64,000 bases of DNA from NCBI GenBank assembly GCA_951640195.1, contig OX621164.1, forward strand, positions 2,213,098 through 2,277,097, read 5' to 3'. Both the position numbers and the translations under genes were made by a program. Under the pieces are notes generated by a model, which saw only the letters and a list, made by a program, of their open reading frames with translations, did no database searches and was not told the DNA's origin. The DNA comes from Porpolomopsis calyptriformis (taxonomy: Eukaryota > Basidiomycota > Agaricomycetes > Agaricales > Hygrophoraceae). Positions 37,983 through 48,650 of the stretch are shown here, piece by piece; the stretch's first letter is position 1, and the number at the start of each line of letters is the position of its first letter.

Positions 37983-38911
37983 ATGGTACGTTGAGACCCG
38001 CCTAACCAACCGATGTAGACCGATTTTCTATCCAGGATTTCCTCAACTTGGCGAAACAAGGCTACGAGGCCTACTGTCAGTCATTTCATTCTCTCTCCAC
38101 AGGTAGCCAACTCAGAAGTACAATAGCTCAGGTCTCACAGACCGGGGGTAGCCAATATAATTCCCCTCATCACCAGCAAGGAACTCACAACGCTCCACAG
38201 CGTAAGTTTATACCTTTCCAATCTATATTTCCTCAACGATCCATCCACAGTCAACCACGAACAAGTCGTCCAGCAAGCGCAGGCACAAGCAAAGACATCC
38301 GAAGACGGATCCTTCTTTTCCTCAGCGCTAAGTTTCCTCGGCGAGAACCATGTAAACCATCCGCTATTCCTCTCCACACATGTGCAGAATTCTAACCCGT
38401 CTGCCAATGACCCCAGCACCAACATTCGACCCCTGTCAACGAGCAGGCGGTGCAAGACGCCCACAAGGCAGCTTACCAGAAGGAATCGGCCAGCTCCTTG
38501 GACGCCGGAGACATGGGAAGCGCCGCGGCTCTGCAGGTAATGTTCCCTCTCCCCCCCTTTTTGGGGGGGCCTTGCACGCAACCGTCTCACCACACATGTG
38601 AGATCAGGCTCTCAAGATGTTCACCGCCTCTGGAAGTGGCGGCGATCACAATCAGCTCGTTAGCTTGGCCATGTCAGAGGCCAGCAACCTTTTCGAGCAA
38701 TCCGGAGGGGCTTCGTCTGGCAACAAGCAGGACGCTATCAATAGTGCCGCAATGACCGCCATGAAGTTTATGGTCCAGTCCAAATTTAGCGGCATGATGG
38801 GCGGTGAGAATAGCGGTGGAATGGGTGGACTGATGGGCTTGGTGAGTTCTTCTCCTTCGATCGCGAGAAGGTTTTGACCGTCTGCGATGCCAGGCTTCGA
38901 AGTTCTTGTGA
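37983..38911 (+). CDS. bfg: Beta-flanking protein (beta-fg) of the MAT-A locus
   Basis: The beta-flanking gene is named for its place beside the homeodomain mating genes in mushrooms; its biochemical role is unknown. Here the first coding exon is just ATG (37983-37985), followed at once by GTACGT. The second exon gives DFLNLAKQGYEAY. Later exons give FNHEQVVQQAQAQAKTSEDG and FFSSALSFLGENH, then NEQAVQDAHKAAYQKESASS and LDAGDMGSAAALQ. The Gly-rich end has ALKMFTASGSGGDHNQLVSL, SEASNLFEQSGG and GKQDAINSAAMTAMKF-type helices, and the last exon gives ASKFL and TGA at 38909-38911. The pattern QxAxxxA...GSAAAxQ...LFxQSGG...MGLASKF is the beta-fg signature. It sits about 1.35 kb from the HD2 start. 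Confidence 0.87.
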
Positions 38912-39170
38912 GCGGAATGTAAGTGGACGCATCAAGCGGATCTCGGACTTGTATGTCGAAACTTTGTGAAATGTTGGTTGTAGTGTAAGAATAGGAGCAG
39001 AGTTTCACACAGCTAACCTGCAAGTTGCGACAATTCGGGAGCCGAACGATGATATGATAATGATACAAATGAACCGCAAAAATAATGTAATGCAAGAAAT
39101 CAGCGAAGTGCAGGACGAAAGTGAAACAACTATACCAGCAAAGCGTGGAAGAATTAAATAATCGAGGTAA

Positions 39171-40145
39171 CGTCAAGATGCACTATCGGAGACGTTTAAA
39201 TAATGCAAAGGTGGATTCCTATAGACCGATTTCCATAGTTTGCTATTGACCACACACAAGCGTGGCAGATGGAATGGAACTAAGTGGGGCAATTATTTCC
39301 TTGTCCGTTCTGGTGGAAAAGTCAACACTCGGTGAGAAATCAAATCCGATGGTTTCGACTGGCGAAAGATAATCCTTGAGGGGATCGCCGATGTTTTGAA
39401 GGGTATAAGACTCTGACACCAGTGGAGGTGTGGAGAGGTCAGGTAGGGAGGATGGAGAGCACTCGGGTGTCGTGAGCGTGCTCGAGGTGCTTGGAGAGAG
39501 TGACGACTGCGAGCAGTCTGAGCTGAAAGACGGTGTGCGTGACGAAGATATCGATGGTGGTGAAGGGGGTATGCGTGTATTGGCCGTCGAAGGAACAACA
39601 CTAGGCCGGACACTGATAGCACTGGCGGGTGAACGTCGGGGTAGATGTGCAATCTTTCTCCTTTTAGTTGCCTTTTCAGGTCCGATTTCGTCAGAGGGAT
39701 ACGATGATGTACTCGGGGATGGGCTCGAAGCTTGAGGCGCATTCGGGAGAGAGGCGGAAGTAAGATTAATCGATGAGGGAGGACTTGGTATAGATGCAGT
39801 TGACCGAATAAGAGCAGGAAGAGGGGCCGGCACCGGTCTTGTGGTGATAGCGAGGGTTGCTGCCGAACGGTCAGGTTTCGGCGTTGGACTCGGCTTCCGC
39901 TTGAGTGTTGCCGACGTCTGAGTATCCTCTGCTTTTCTTTTCACCAGACGCTTTCTGGGACCCCCCCTGACGTTCAGTCTAGCAAAGTCAGCGATAAATT
40001 CATCAAAGTCCATCATGGGTCGTCGTTCTGTCGACTTTGCAGGACAACGTGCCCACACTGGCTGCGGGAATACGCATTTGCCATCGTGCTTGGGAAAAGG
40101 ATCATTGTCGCATGATGGGGAGTAGGCAGATGGGAACGCATGCAA
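39171..40145 (-). repeat. Left arm of inverted repeat at the mating-type locus
   Basis: Read on the minus strand, this segment matches 41293-42253 on the plus strand. The shared part starts at the hexamer GCATGC (HAFPS in both translations), covers the C-terminal half of HD2 to the common ending TLVCGQ-stop, and continues about 85 bases past the stop (shared GGTCAATAGCAAAC and GATAGTGCATCT). By eye, about two thirds of the residues are identical. No stop interrupts the copy. Confidence 0.9.
39243..40145 (-). pseudogene. HD2 C-terminal half without homeodomain (inverted copy)
   Basis: The frame is open for about 300 codons from the repeat edge at 40145 to the stop at 39243 and is collinear with the C-terminal part of HD2. 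It carries HAFPS, AKSTERRP, then FARLNVRGGPRKRLVKRKAE, the basic KRRKIAHLPRRSPAS cluster, FSSDCSQSS, TPECSPSSLPDLS and the terminal TLVCGQ. The first ATG in frame is at 40016. The homeodomain, upstream exons and any promoter of its own are missing. It may be a relic of a second HD2 gene, a truncated expressed protein of 257 residues, or an alternative C-terminal cassette. The basic clusters could act as nuclear localisation signals. Its unbroken frame despite divergence suggests that it was functional for much of its history. Confidence 0.8.
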
Positions 40146-40259
40146 GATATGTAATGCATATTATGTAAGCATCAATCCACGTGAAACGCACAATAAGAAA
40201 TTTGCCCAATTTGGACCCTCATACAAATCGGCCTCACTCGACTACTCTGACCTTCACTA

Positions 40260-42182
40260 ATGACTTCCACCTCGTCATCTGCGCTTCCAGATATCAATGT
40301 ATTAAGCCAAATCATTGGTATCGCTAGGGACCTTCAAGACAAAAGCGCCAAGTGGTTAACAAATCGGGGCCATCGCATCGAGTCTGGCAATATTTTTCCC
40401 TCCCAAGGTATTCACGAAGCCAGACTACCGCATGTTGGGGGCATAACACCTCAGTTAGTGGCCTCTGGAGTGTCCTCGGAGGCCTGGCAACGAATATCGA
40501 AGCATTATCACCATCATACAACTGACTTGGGACGACGTACACATGAGAATATCGATCCCGCTTGGACCGAATTGTCACGTTCATCCATCCCTCCTCATTT
40601 ACGTCAGAAAGCCACCGACGCTCATACCAAGTTCTACGAACGCCAATTGGAACAATGGGCGTGTGACGCAGTAGCCCGGGTGCGATCATTATCCCCATCA
40701 GCTTCCAAGAACACGGACAAATCCAGGCGTGGGTCTCGCCGCCGCTTCAACTATGTAAGTGAATAATACACTCTTAACCCACATTTCAGTTCACCTCCTC
40801 CCGACAATAGGAGTATCTACCTTATCTAGAGCAGTATTTCAAAGAGAATGCTTTTCCGTCACATGGCGACAAAGCTGAAATGGCAAGGAAAGCCATGATG
40901 GACTACAGACAAGTCGATGTTTGGGTACTTCAATTTCAAAAAAAAAAAAATTCGCGCCGTTCACTTACTGGCATTTTCCTGTAGTTTCAGAACCGTCGAA
41001 GTCGTGCCAAAAAAGAGGGAAGATCTTTGAAAAGACTGCTCATGCACGAGGAACCAAAGGAATCTTTCGAAGAATTGGAGAATCGTATGCGTCATAGAAT
41101 CATTCCACAAAACGAGCGATTGGATCCTGTCGATCCTGACATTTCCGAATATGAATGGCAATATGATTCAGATTCAGACGATAGCGTGCGTAAACACTAT
41201 GTGATGTCTACTCGCAACTCACCGTCACTCCTAGTCCGCGTTTTCTCACAAATCTCCACGGAGTTCTGATACCCTGAACAAGCCATCACCCCCGCATGCT
41301 TTCCCTTCTGTTTATCCTCCATCATGCGATTACGATCCATTCCCTCCACGAGACGGTAAAGGCATATTCCCTCCACCAGTCTGGATCCGTCATCCCGCAA
41401 AGTCGATAGAACGACGACCCACAATGGACTTAGATGAATTTATCACAGGGTTTGCTAGGCTAAACGTCAGAGGGGGTCCCAGAAAGCGCCTGGTGAAAAG
41501 AAAGGCAGAGGATACTCTGACGGCAGCCAAACCCAAACGAACGCAAAGTCCACCACCGAAAACCGATCGTTCAGCCGCAACGCTTGCTATCACCACAAAA
41601 CCCTTACAGGCACCACTTCCCGCCCTTATTCGGTCGGCTGTACCTGTGCCAAGTGTAGACTCGTCTCTTCGTCCTTCTAATCTTACTTTCGCATCTCGCA
41701 CATCGAACCCACATTGGCCCGACGAAATTGCACCTGAAAAGGCAGCCAAAAGGAGAAAGATTGCACATCTTCCCAGGCGTTCACCCGCCAGTGCTGCAAG
41801 TATCCGGCAAGGCATTATTCCTTCTACATCCAATATCTGTTTACCTTCTTCACCATCATCGCTTTCTTCCTCCCGAATGTCATCTTTCAGTTCAGACTGC
41901 TCATCTCGGACGTCATCGTCGTCCTGCAGCTCCTCCGCCTCTAGCGTTATCGCCACTCCCGAGTGTTCTCCATCCATCCTACCTGACCTCTCGGCACCTC
42001 TACCAGTATCAGAGTCTTATGCCCTTCAAGGCCTTGGCGATCCCCTTGAGAATTATCTTTCCCCGATCGAAAGTTTCCGATTTGGTTTCTCGTCGAATGT
42101 TGACTTTCCCGCCGCAGCGGACAAGGGAATAATCAACACACCCAGTGTCTTTCCCTCTACCACACTCGTTTGCGGTCAATAG
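40260..42182 (+). CDS. HD2: HD2-class homeodomain mating-type transcription factor
   Basis: In mushrooms, HD1 and HD2 proteins from different mates pair to switch on dikaryon development (family knowledge). Exon 1 (ATG 40260) gives the N-terminal region thought to carry mate-specific pairing. A GTAAGT intron leads to the homeodomain: YLPYLEQYFKENAFPSHGDK, then KAMMDYRQVDVW, a second intron, and FQNRRSRAKKEGR. The recognition helix WFQNRRSRAKK is the typical 60-residue (HD2) class. The second intron splits W from F and contains a run of 13 A. Further exons carry an acidic patch (DSDSDDS), then PHAFPSVYPPSCDYDPF, two basic clusters and the Ser-rich C-terminus ending TLVCGQ. About 590 residues in all. 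Only about 115 bp separate its ATG from the inverted copy of its own 3' half. No HD1 gene is present in the window. Confidence 0.9.
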
Positions 42183-42253
42183 CAAACCATAGACATCGGT
42201 CTATGAGTACACACCTTTGCTTTATTTATGCGTCTCTGATAGTGCATCTGGAC
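41293..42253 (+). repeat. Right arm of inverted repeat, within HD2
   Basis: This is the plus-strand partner of 39171-40145. It begins in the last HD2 exon at CCGCATGC and ends about 70 bases beyond the HD2 stop. The arms enclose 40146-41292, which holds the HD2 5' region, all upstream exons and the homeodomain. Confidence 0.9.
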
Positions 42254-42459
42254 GCATCTCTCCACCCTAACATGGTTGTTTAATTTTCCACGTTTTTCTT
42301 GCATGATTTTTCCACCTTCATCTTTGCATTTCACCTGCCGTGCTCTTGTCTTCTCACCATATTGCATTCACTACATTATAGCGCTTTTCATTTGTATTGG
42401 AAAAATGAAAAATTTCGGTCAGTGGCTGTGTCAGCTGAGTAAGGGCCTGCCGAGATGCC

Positions 42460-42762
42460 TTGGAAGTAAACCTAAACAGTGCTGCAAAGCTTAGAAGTAG
42501 TATGCCTCAACACATTGTGAAGGTGCTCAAGGATTGTGTCCCTGTCCTACATCACACCTACAGCCTCCCTATCATCAACATCTGTAAATACCTTGGCCTC
42601 TACAAATCCACAGTCTATCAGACACTGGGGTACCATAGAAGATATAATCTCACAAGTAACCCTCATTGTCTTCCACAGTGCTGCATGCTCAGCAGAGCTG
42701 ACCTCCAATTTCTATCCTTGCTGCTTCAATCACACCCCACCCTCTACATTGATAAAATCTGA
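42460..42762 (+). pseudogene. N-terminal fragment of a Tc1/mariner-like (DDE) transposase
   Basis: The translation has a helix-turn-helix region (LPIINICKYLGLYKSTVYQT, then YHRRYN), and then RADLQFLSLLLQSHPTLYID, a pattern typical of the N-terminal DNA-binding part of Agaricomycete Tc1/mariner-type DDE transposases. The catalytic part is absent. The sequence ends at the LTR fragment that starts at 42807, so the retrotransposon probably interrupted it. It has few CpG. Confidence 0.6.
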
Positions 42763-42806
42763 GATCCCCAATGCAAGCAAAGGAATGTTAATACCTCATT
42801 AGCAAC

Positions 42807-43163
42807 TGTTAAGGTGCAGGGGCCTCCTGGTCATGCTTTGGGTGCTCAATGGAGGGGACCAAGATCTCAGCTAAAAAACTAAGGGGGGGTGTCTCTGTTG
42901 AGATCGAAACTGAGTCTACAAACTCTGACTATGCTACTTATCTAATCTGAGTTTGAATTCTATGACTCAATTGCAATCCATGGAATGGCTGACTCAGCTG
43001 CTGTGCATTGCTGCACAACTGCGGATGGTGTCATTGCTGACCAATGGCAAAACTCCCTCTAATCTACAAGATGATGGACAATAAAGGAAGGTAGTGGAGG
43101 GGATAAGATAAGATTGAGAAAGATCATGATAAGATAGAATGAAAAATAGGATGTATTGTAACA
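42807..43163 (-). repeat. Degenerate LTR of the older Ty3/gypsy copy
   Basis: It begins TGTTAAGG and ends ATTGTAACA, and aligns along its length with the 439-bp LTRs at 55040 and 61930, with deletions and many C-to-T and G-to-A changes. The 11-mer agatcgaaact proposed as self-primer is intact at 42901-42911. The following bases TCACTCTCCCTTCAGAAT match the region inside the younger element's 3' LTR, so this is the 3' LTR of the older copy, on the minus strand. Confidence 0.85.
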
Positions 43164-44338
43164 TCACTCTCCCTTCAGAATTGCATCTGCATGAGGTTAA
43201 CATAGGCATTGGAGATGTCTTGAACAGTCTTGTAGAAGCCAGCGGGGAGCATAGCAAGGGATGACAGGGAGGTAATGACTGTAACATTGTTGGATGTCTA
43301 GAGCTGAAGGAGGAAGTGTGAGCTAGTACATGCAGAGTACTTGGCCGCAATCATCCAATCGCATGACGAGGGTGATGGCATTGACTGGGCCTTCCTCATA
43401 GATCCAAGCTCGATGTGTGTGGGAGGGAAGACAGGGGAGGAAGATAGAGGCATCGAAGTCAGAATCCAGAATATGATCAACTTCGATTGGCATGAGTGGA
43501 ACAATGATGTCAATATTGTCAGACATCATCGGCAGCTTGTAACCTTTACCATACAAGTCAGTGACTGGATTGTAAAGACAATTATTAATACTGAAGAAAT
43601 CATCCATATGGATAACACAGATTTGGAGTTTTGGAGCAGGTCATTTCAGGTTCAGAGTGTGGAACTTGTTGACTAACTCCTGAGTGTGCGCAACATCAGA
43701 TGCAGATTGCCAGGTATTCTCTTCATTGGTGTAGCCTTCCCAATGTACCAGATACTGGAGTTGCTTTCAGTGGATCTGGGAATCCCAAATCTTCTTGACA
43801 ACATATTCAATTTCACCATCCAGTTGGAGAGGGGGAGGAGGAGGGGGAGCTTTTTGATTTGGAAAGGAAGAATGACGATAGGGGGACAGGTAGGATTCAT
43901 TGAAGACTGGGTGTAAGCCTATCCATTTGTGGGGGAGCTAAGCTGAATGACCAACCTTCTCAACAACCTTGAAGGGTCCAAAGCATTTGTTGTCAAGTTT
44001 CTTTATCGCTTGATTGGTCTTGATGTTTGTAGCAGTGAGCCAGACTTTATCTCTGGGGGAGTATTCATGAACAGAACAGGATCGTTTGTTATAACTGGTC
44101 TTCATTTTCTTGTTAGCCTATCCAAGGGTGGATTCAGTCTCTTGATGAATGCATTTTATTCATTCAGCAAATTGGGTAGTGGATTTGTTTCGAACCTCTC
44201 TTCAGGTATCATTTCCTAACCAGGGGTGTTGGCCATAGTTGACGTAGAAAGGAGTTTGGGTGGTAGCAGTGTGGACAGAATTGTTGTATGAAAATTCAGC
44301 CAGCACAAGCTATTCCTTCCAGTTATCCTAATAGTGAT

Positions 44339-44728
44339 TGTCATGGACGTAATTTTTCCATTTCTTCTCTATGTTAGTCATCGTTGATCAGTCGGATCTG
44401 TCTTATCTTTGTTTGGGATTCCCCACGATTCCATATCTTTTCATTTATCCTAGATAGGATAGATTTCATTTCCGACAACTATGTTTCATCTCTTCACATA
44501 CTCCAAGTTTCTTATCATGCTTATCTTTACTCGTCGCATGTATTCCTCGTGTAGATACTGACTCATCCGCAGTAGCGTAGTTAGTATATAAACTCCTAGT
44601 TAGTCGTACTCAGACTTTAAGTCTGATTCCTCGTTAGCAACCCAATAACTAGGACTTGAGACATTATCATCGTCTTGGGACAGAGCTCTTCGAAGTAAAA
44701 CCATCTCATTGATAACCAGTTTATAATA
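44339..44728. mobile_element. Solo LTR B1 with target-site duplication
   Basis: A 390-bp insertion relative to the younger gypsy copy. It starts TGTCATGGAC and ends TTATAATA (likely a TTATAACA end altered by C to T). It is flanked by GTGAT at 44334-44338 and 44729-44733. Its interior shares GACTTTAAGTCTGATTCCTC and other blocks with 46124-46895. Confidence 0.75.
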
Positions 44729-46123
44729 GTGATTGATAAAGATTCGTAAGTATTGTTCAAGTGTCTGATTCATATGTTCAGATTGGCCATCAGTTTGTGG
44801 GTGGTAGGCAGTGGAAATGTTTTGAGTTGTACCTAAGAGGTGGAAGAGATCAGTCATATACTTTGATATGAATTGTGGATTGTGATTGTGAATGATATGT
44901 TGAGGGATTCTATAGTCTTGGATAACATGATCTCAGATGATCTTGGCGAAGCCTTTGGAGTTGAGCTCGATGTGTGTTGGCTCAAATTTGACTGCCTTAG
45001 AGAATGCATTGATAATAGTTAGGACAGCATTGTAGCCCTGACATTTAGGAATGGGTCCTATGAGATTGATGGTGATTGTATCCCATGGGTGAGCTGGGGG
45101 ATTGAAGGGGTGGAGTGGAGTCTTTGTGGGCAGGTGAGATGCCTTGGTGCATTGACAAGTCTCACAACTGGAGATGTACTGTTTCACATCTTGATGGATG
45201 GTAGGCCACCAGTAATTGTGACAGAGGATTTCAGTGGTCTTGTGGGGGCCATAGTGTCTTGACAGAGGGTTGTTGTGATACTGAGAGATAATTTCACCAT
45301 GGAGAGGTTTGTTGGTAGAGATATAAATCCAATCATTGATAGTGAGAATGCTGTTGTCTTGGGTCTTCCAATCCTTTTCTTGTTTTCTTTGAGAGAGCGT
45401 AATAGAATCTTCTTTGTTCCAGTAAGAATCTTTGATGTGTGAATAAAAGTGGTCAGGCTCAATATCGAATTGAACCAGTTGGAGGTCTATAATGGGGTGA
45501 GAAGAAGTGGAAAAAAGAGAGCTGGGCAAGAGAATCATGTCATCATTATCATCCACCCCCCTTTCAAAACCTGGTTATCTCAATAGGATATCAGCCTTCA
45601 AGTTAGCCCTACCAGCGACATGATGAAGGGTGAAATGGAAGTCCTGCAACTCTGTGAGCCAGTGAGCTTGACATCTATTGAGCTTCTGTGGCTTCTTGAA
45701 GAATTGGAGGTTGGCATGGTCAGTCTAAACCTCAAAGACCTGCCTGGCGGATAATAGATACTTGCAAAATTCTTGCAGGGCAGTCATTATTGTGAGGAGT
45801 TCGCGATTGTAGATTTGATAATTTCATTCTGCAGGACTAAACAATTTTGAGAGGAATCCAATAGGCTTCCAGATATTTTCTTGTTTTTGTGAGAGTATAG
45901 CACCTAGAGCGTATTCAGAAGCATTAGTCTCAACATGGAGTAAGTTATAATCATTAGTGATAGAGAGAATAGGAGCAGAGGTAATGATTGTCTTGAGGAC
46001 ATTGAAGGTGTCCTGGCATTGATCAGTCCATTCAAAGGGAGTGTTTCCAGTTAAGATATTAAGAGGGTGAGTGATACTAGTAAAATGGTGGATGAAGTAA
46101 CAATAGAAGTTGCAAAATTTGAG

Positions 46124-46895
46124 TGTTATGGATGTTTCGCTTTTTCATCGTCTTCACTCACTCTCCTTGTTATCTTATCTAATCTTATCTCCCCTTATCT
46201 AATTATTAATACTCATAGATCAGAGGCGATTACACTATTGGTTGCTGAAGACATGCTTGTCATGGTTGGAATTTTTCTTCTTTCTCTTATCTTATCATAT
46301 GCAAACCTGTATCTTATCTTGGGAATCCCCACATTCTTTCGTTGGGATTCCCCACTGCCTTTCTCCAGGATTCCCCATTACTCTATCCATATGCGAACAC
46401 TTTTCATTTCCATTATGTTTCAACCCCTTATGATTCGTCATCAGTCATGATGACTCATCCCTTATCTTTACACATGCCTATGTCACACTGACTCACACAG
46501 ATAAGTAGTCAGTATATAAAGAGTACCTCTTGTATGTATCAGACCTTAAGTCTGATTCCTCGTTAGCTACTTATAACAAGGACTTAGAACAATACCTCTA
46601 TCTTTTGGGACAGAACATCTGAAGTAAAATGCATTCTAAACAACTGGTTTATAACAATGCTCCACAGTAGCTGTGCAAGGCTGTGCCATCAGTCAGCATT
46701 TGTTAGCTATTCCATGGATTGTCTCCATAGTGATCACTATCACATCACAATCAAGGCTCTGATAGATATAAGTAGAGTACAATATGCTTGTATCCCCCTA
46801 GTCTTGAACTTCAACATCGTTACCTCTGGTTTATGCACCAGACTCTTTGTTGTCCCTGGAAAGCTACCTGAGACTCCAACTGCTGACGTAACACT
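46124..46895. mobile_element. Solo LTR or short element B2, related to B1
   Basis: A 772-bp insertion in the old gypsy copy, beginning TGTTATGGAT and ending GACGTAACA. It is flanked by TTGAG (46119-46123) and CTGAG (46896-46900), a target-site duplication with one C/T difference. The first 530 bp resemble B1. It contains repeated TTATCTTATC and GGATTCCCCA motifs. No gene was seen inside. Confidence 0.7.
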
Positions 46896-47072
46896 GAGGA
46901 AAGATTGAATGTCACATTTACAGGTTGGGATTGGCCAGTCTGTGATACCTTGGACCTTGATCAGATCCATCTTGACTTGGCCTTCAGAGATGACAACTCT
47001 GAGATATTCCACTTGTTTTTGATCAAATTTGCACTTGTCAGGTTTGAGGTAAAGTTTATATTTGTGAAGTAG

Positions 47073-47284
47073 TGTAACAGATATTACTGTTACAGTGTGT
47101 ACATTAGGGATATTGTCCTTATATATTGGTGTTTGTACCAGGGAGCAGTATATAGGCAGTATTTACCCTTATTTAGGTAGTTCTTTTTATATCTTGCCAC
47201 TGCTTATACCAGGTTTACACATATCCAATAGATATTGGTTGTATCCAGCTGGTTGTGAGCACTGCAAGATTAAGAACTCTTACA
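47073..47284. mobile_element. Solo LTR C, 212 bp, with perfect target-site duplication
   Basis: Starts TGTAACAGATATT and ends AACTCTTACA, with inverted TGTAA/TTACA ends. It is flanked by AGTAG at 47068-47072 and 47285-47289, and the gypsy sequence resumes in register on both sides. A different LTR family from B and the 439-bp LTR. Confidence 0.85.
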
Positions 47285-47655
47285 AGTAGGGACATGACTT
47301 CATGAATATGCTGATAGTGCATCTCGAGATCCTTATCAAAGATCAGTATATCATTGATATATATGAGTATGTAACCTTGATGGATCTGAATGTGGAAGAT
47401 GTTGTTCATCATTTGAAAGGTTGGAGGTGAGTTCATAAGTCTGAAGAACATGACCAAGGGTTCAAATAAGCCACAGTTGGTCCTGAATGTGGCTTTGTGT
47501 TTATTGCCTTCCTTGATACGAACATTATTGTAGCCCCAGTGGATGTCCAGCTTGGTGAAGTAACAGGTATTCTGCAGAGTGTCGATGAGTTCAGTGATCA
47601 AAGGAAGAGGGTAATGATTCTTGATGGTCATATTATTCAATTTCCAGTAATCCTG

Positions 47656-48650
47656 TGTTAGGCTTGTGATAGATGATTGATACTCCTGATACCGAGTGGA
47701 TACTGAGTGGATAACTAAGGATGGGCCAACCTTGCCCATCTGACTACTCTTATATACATGATAGTGTACCCTATATGTTACAATCACATTCTAGGCCACC
47801 CCTGTCATGGACTGGTTGCCTAGTCCACAGATGTACGCTATTGTTAGACAGCAGTCTAGGGTTGATTGCAAGGTTTTACTTCAGGCTCTGGGTGTAGGGT
47901 TTTAAAGGGTTGGAAGACTACTGATTGGGGTGTTAACGAAAGAAACAGACTTATCCTAAGTCTATCTACTGCTAGCTTTATATACTAGCTAAGTATGAGT
48001 CATACTAACTACGTGTGAGTTATAACGACTATGGATGAGTCATGTAGATAAGGAGAGTGATGGTAGACTAAATATAGATATGGCTTGGTCACCTTCTATT
48101 ACTAAGCGGTTATTGATGTAAACTGTCTGATGTAAATAGGGATAGACGAGCAAAGGAAAAAGAAAAAATATATCTCTGACAGCTATTCAGTCACGAATTG
48201 TCATCCTTTCTTATCTTGGACTGGTGCCTGGATTTATCAGATTATGTAAACTAGATTTGATGATAGCTTAGCCAGCTCCGTTTAGCCATGTAGTCAGCAC
48301 TACTTAGTGTCCCTGTTAGTCATCAGGGTATAGGGTACACCATCATGTATATAAGAGTAGTCGGATAGGCAAGGTCAGCCCATCCTTAGTTATCCACTTG
48401 GTACTAGGGGTATAAACTGTCCATTGCAAGCCTAACACTATACCCTGATGACTAACAAGGACACCAAGTAGTGCTGACTACATGGCTAAATGGAGCCGGC
48501 TAAGCTATCACCAAATTGAGATTATGTGAAATGATAAAACTAGGCAAAGGTCTGAGATAAAGAAGGATGACAAACCATGACCAAATAGTGTACGTCCATG
48601 GATCAGGTAACCGGTCCTTGACAGGGATGGCCTAGAATGCGATCATAACA
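47656..48650. mobile_element. Composite foldback insertion with inverted arms and LTR-like ends
   Basis: A 995-bp insertion flanked by TCCTG (47651-47655) and TCCTA (48651-48655). It begins TGTTAGGCTTG and ends GATCATAACA. A segment of about 120 bp at the left (TGTTAGGC...CCCTATA) recurs inverted in the middle (about 48328-48431). Around that middle copy lie inverted arms of about 210 bp, 47775-48327 (interrupted by 47842-48181) and 48432-48650. They share TAGCTTAGCC, CCATGTAGTCAGCACTACTT and GTTAGTCATCAGGGTA. No reading frame of note. Confidence 0.75.
47842..48181. mobile_element. Solo LTR G, 340 bp, nested in the foldback arm
   Basis: Starts TGTTAGACAGCAG and ends ATCTCTGACA, flanked by GCTAT at 47837-47841 and 48182-48186. 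The foldback arm resumes after it. Its insertion postdates the palindromic element, which itself postdates the gypsy copy, giving three nesting levels. Confidence 0.8.

Noticed and set aside
40100..40145. A start codon for the inverted HD2 copy at its upstream edge
   Set aside because: The codon at the edge is TTG, not ATG; the first ATG in frame is at 40016. The open frame simply runs into the repeat boundary.
40936..40950. Poly-A run as a retroposition tail near HD2
   Set aside because: It lies inside a normal GT-AG intron that splits W and F of the homeodomain; no retrocopy is present.
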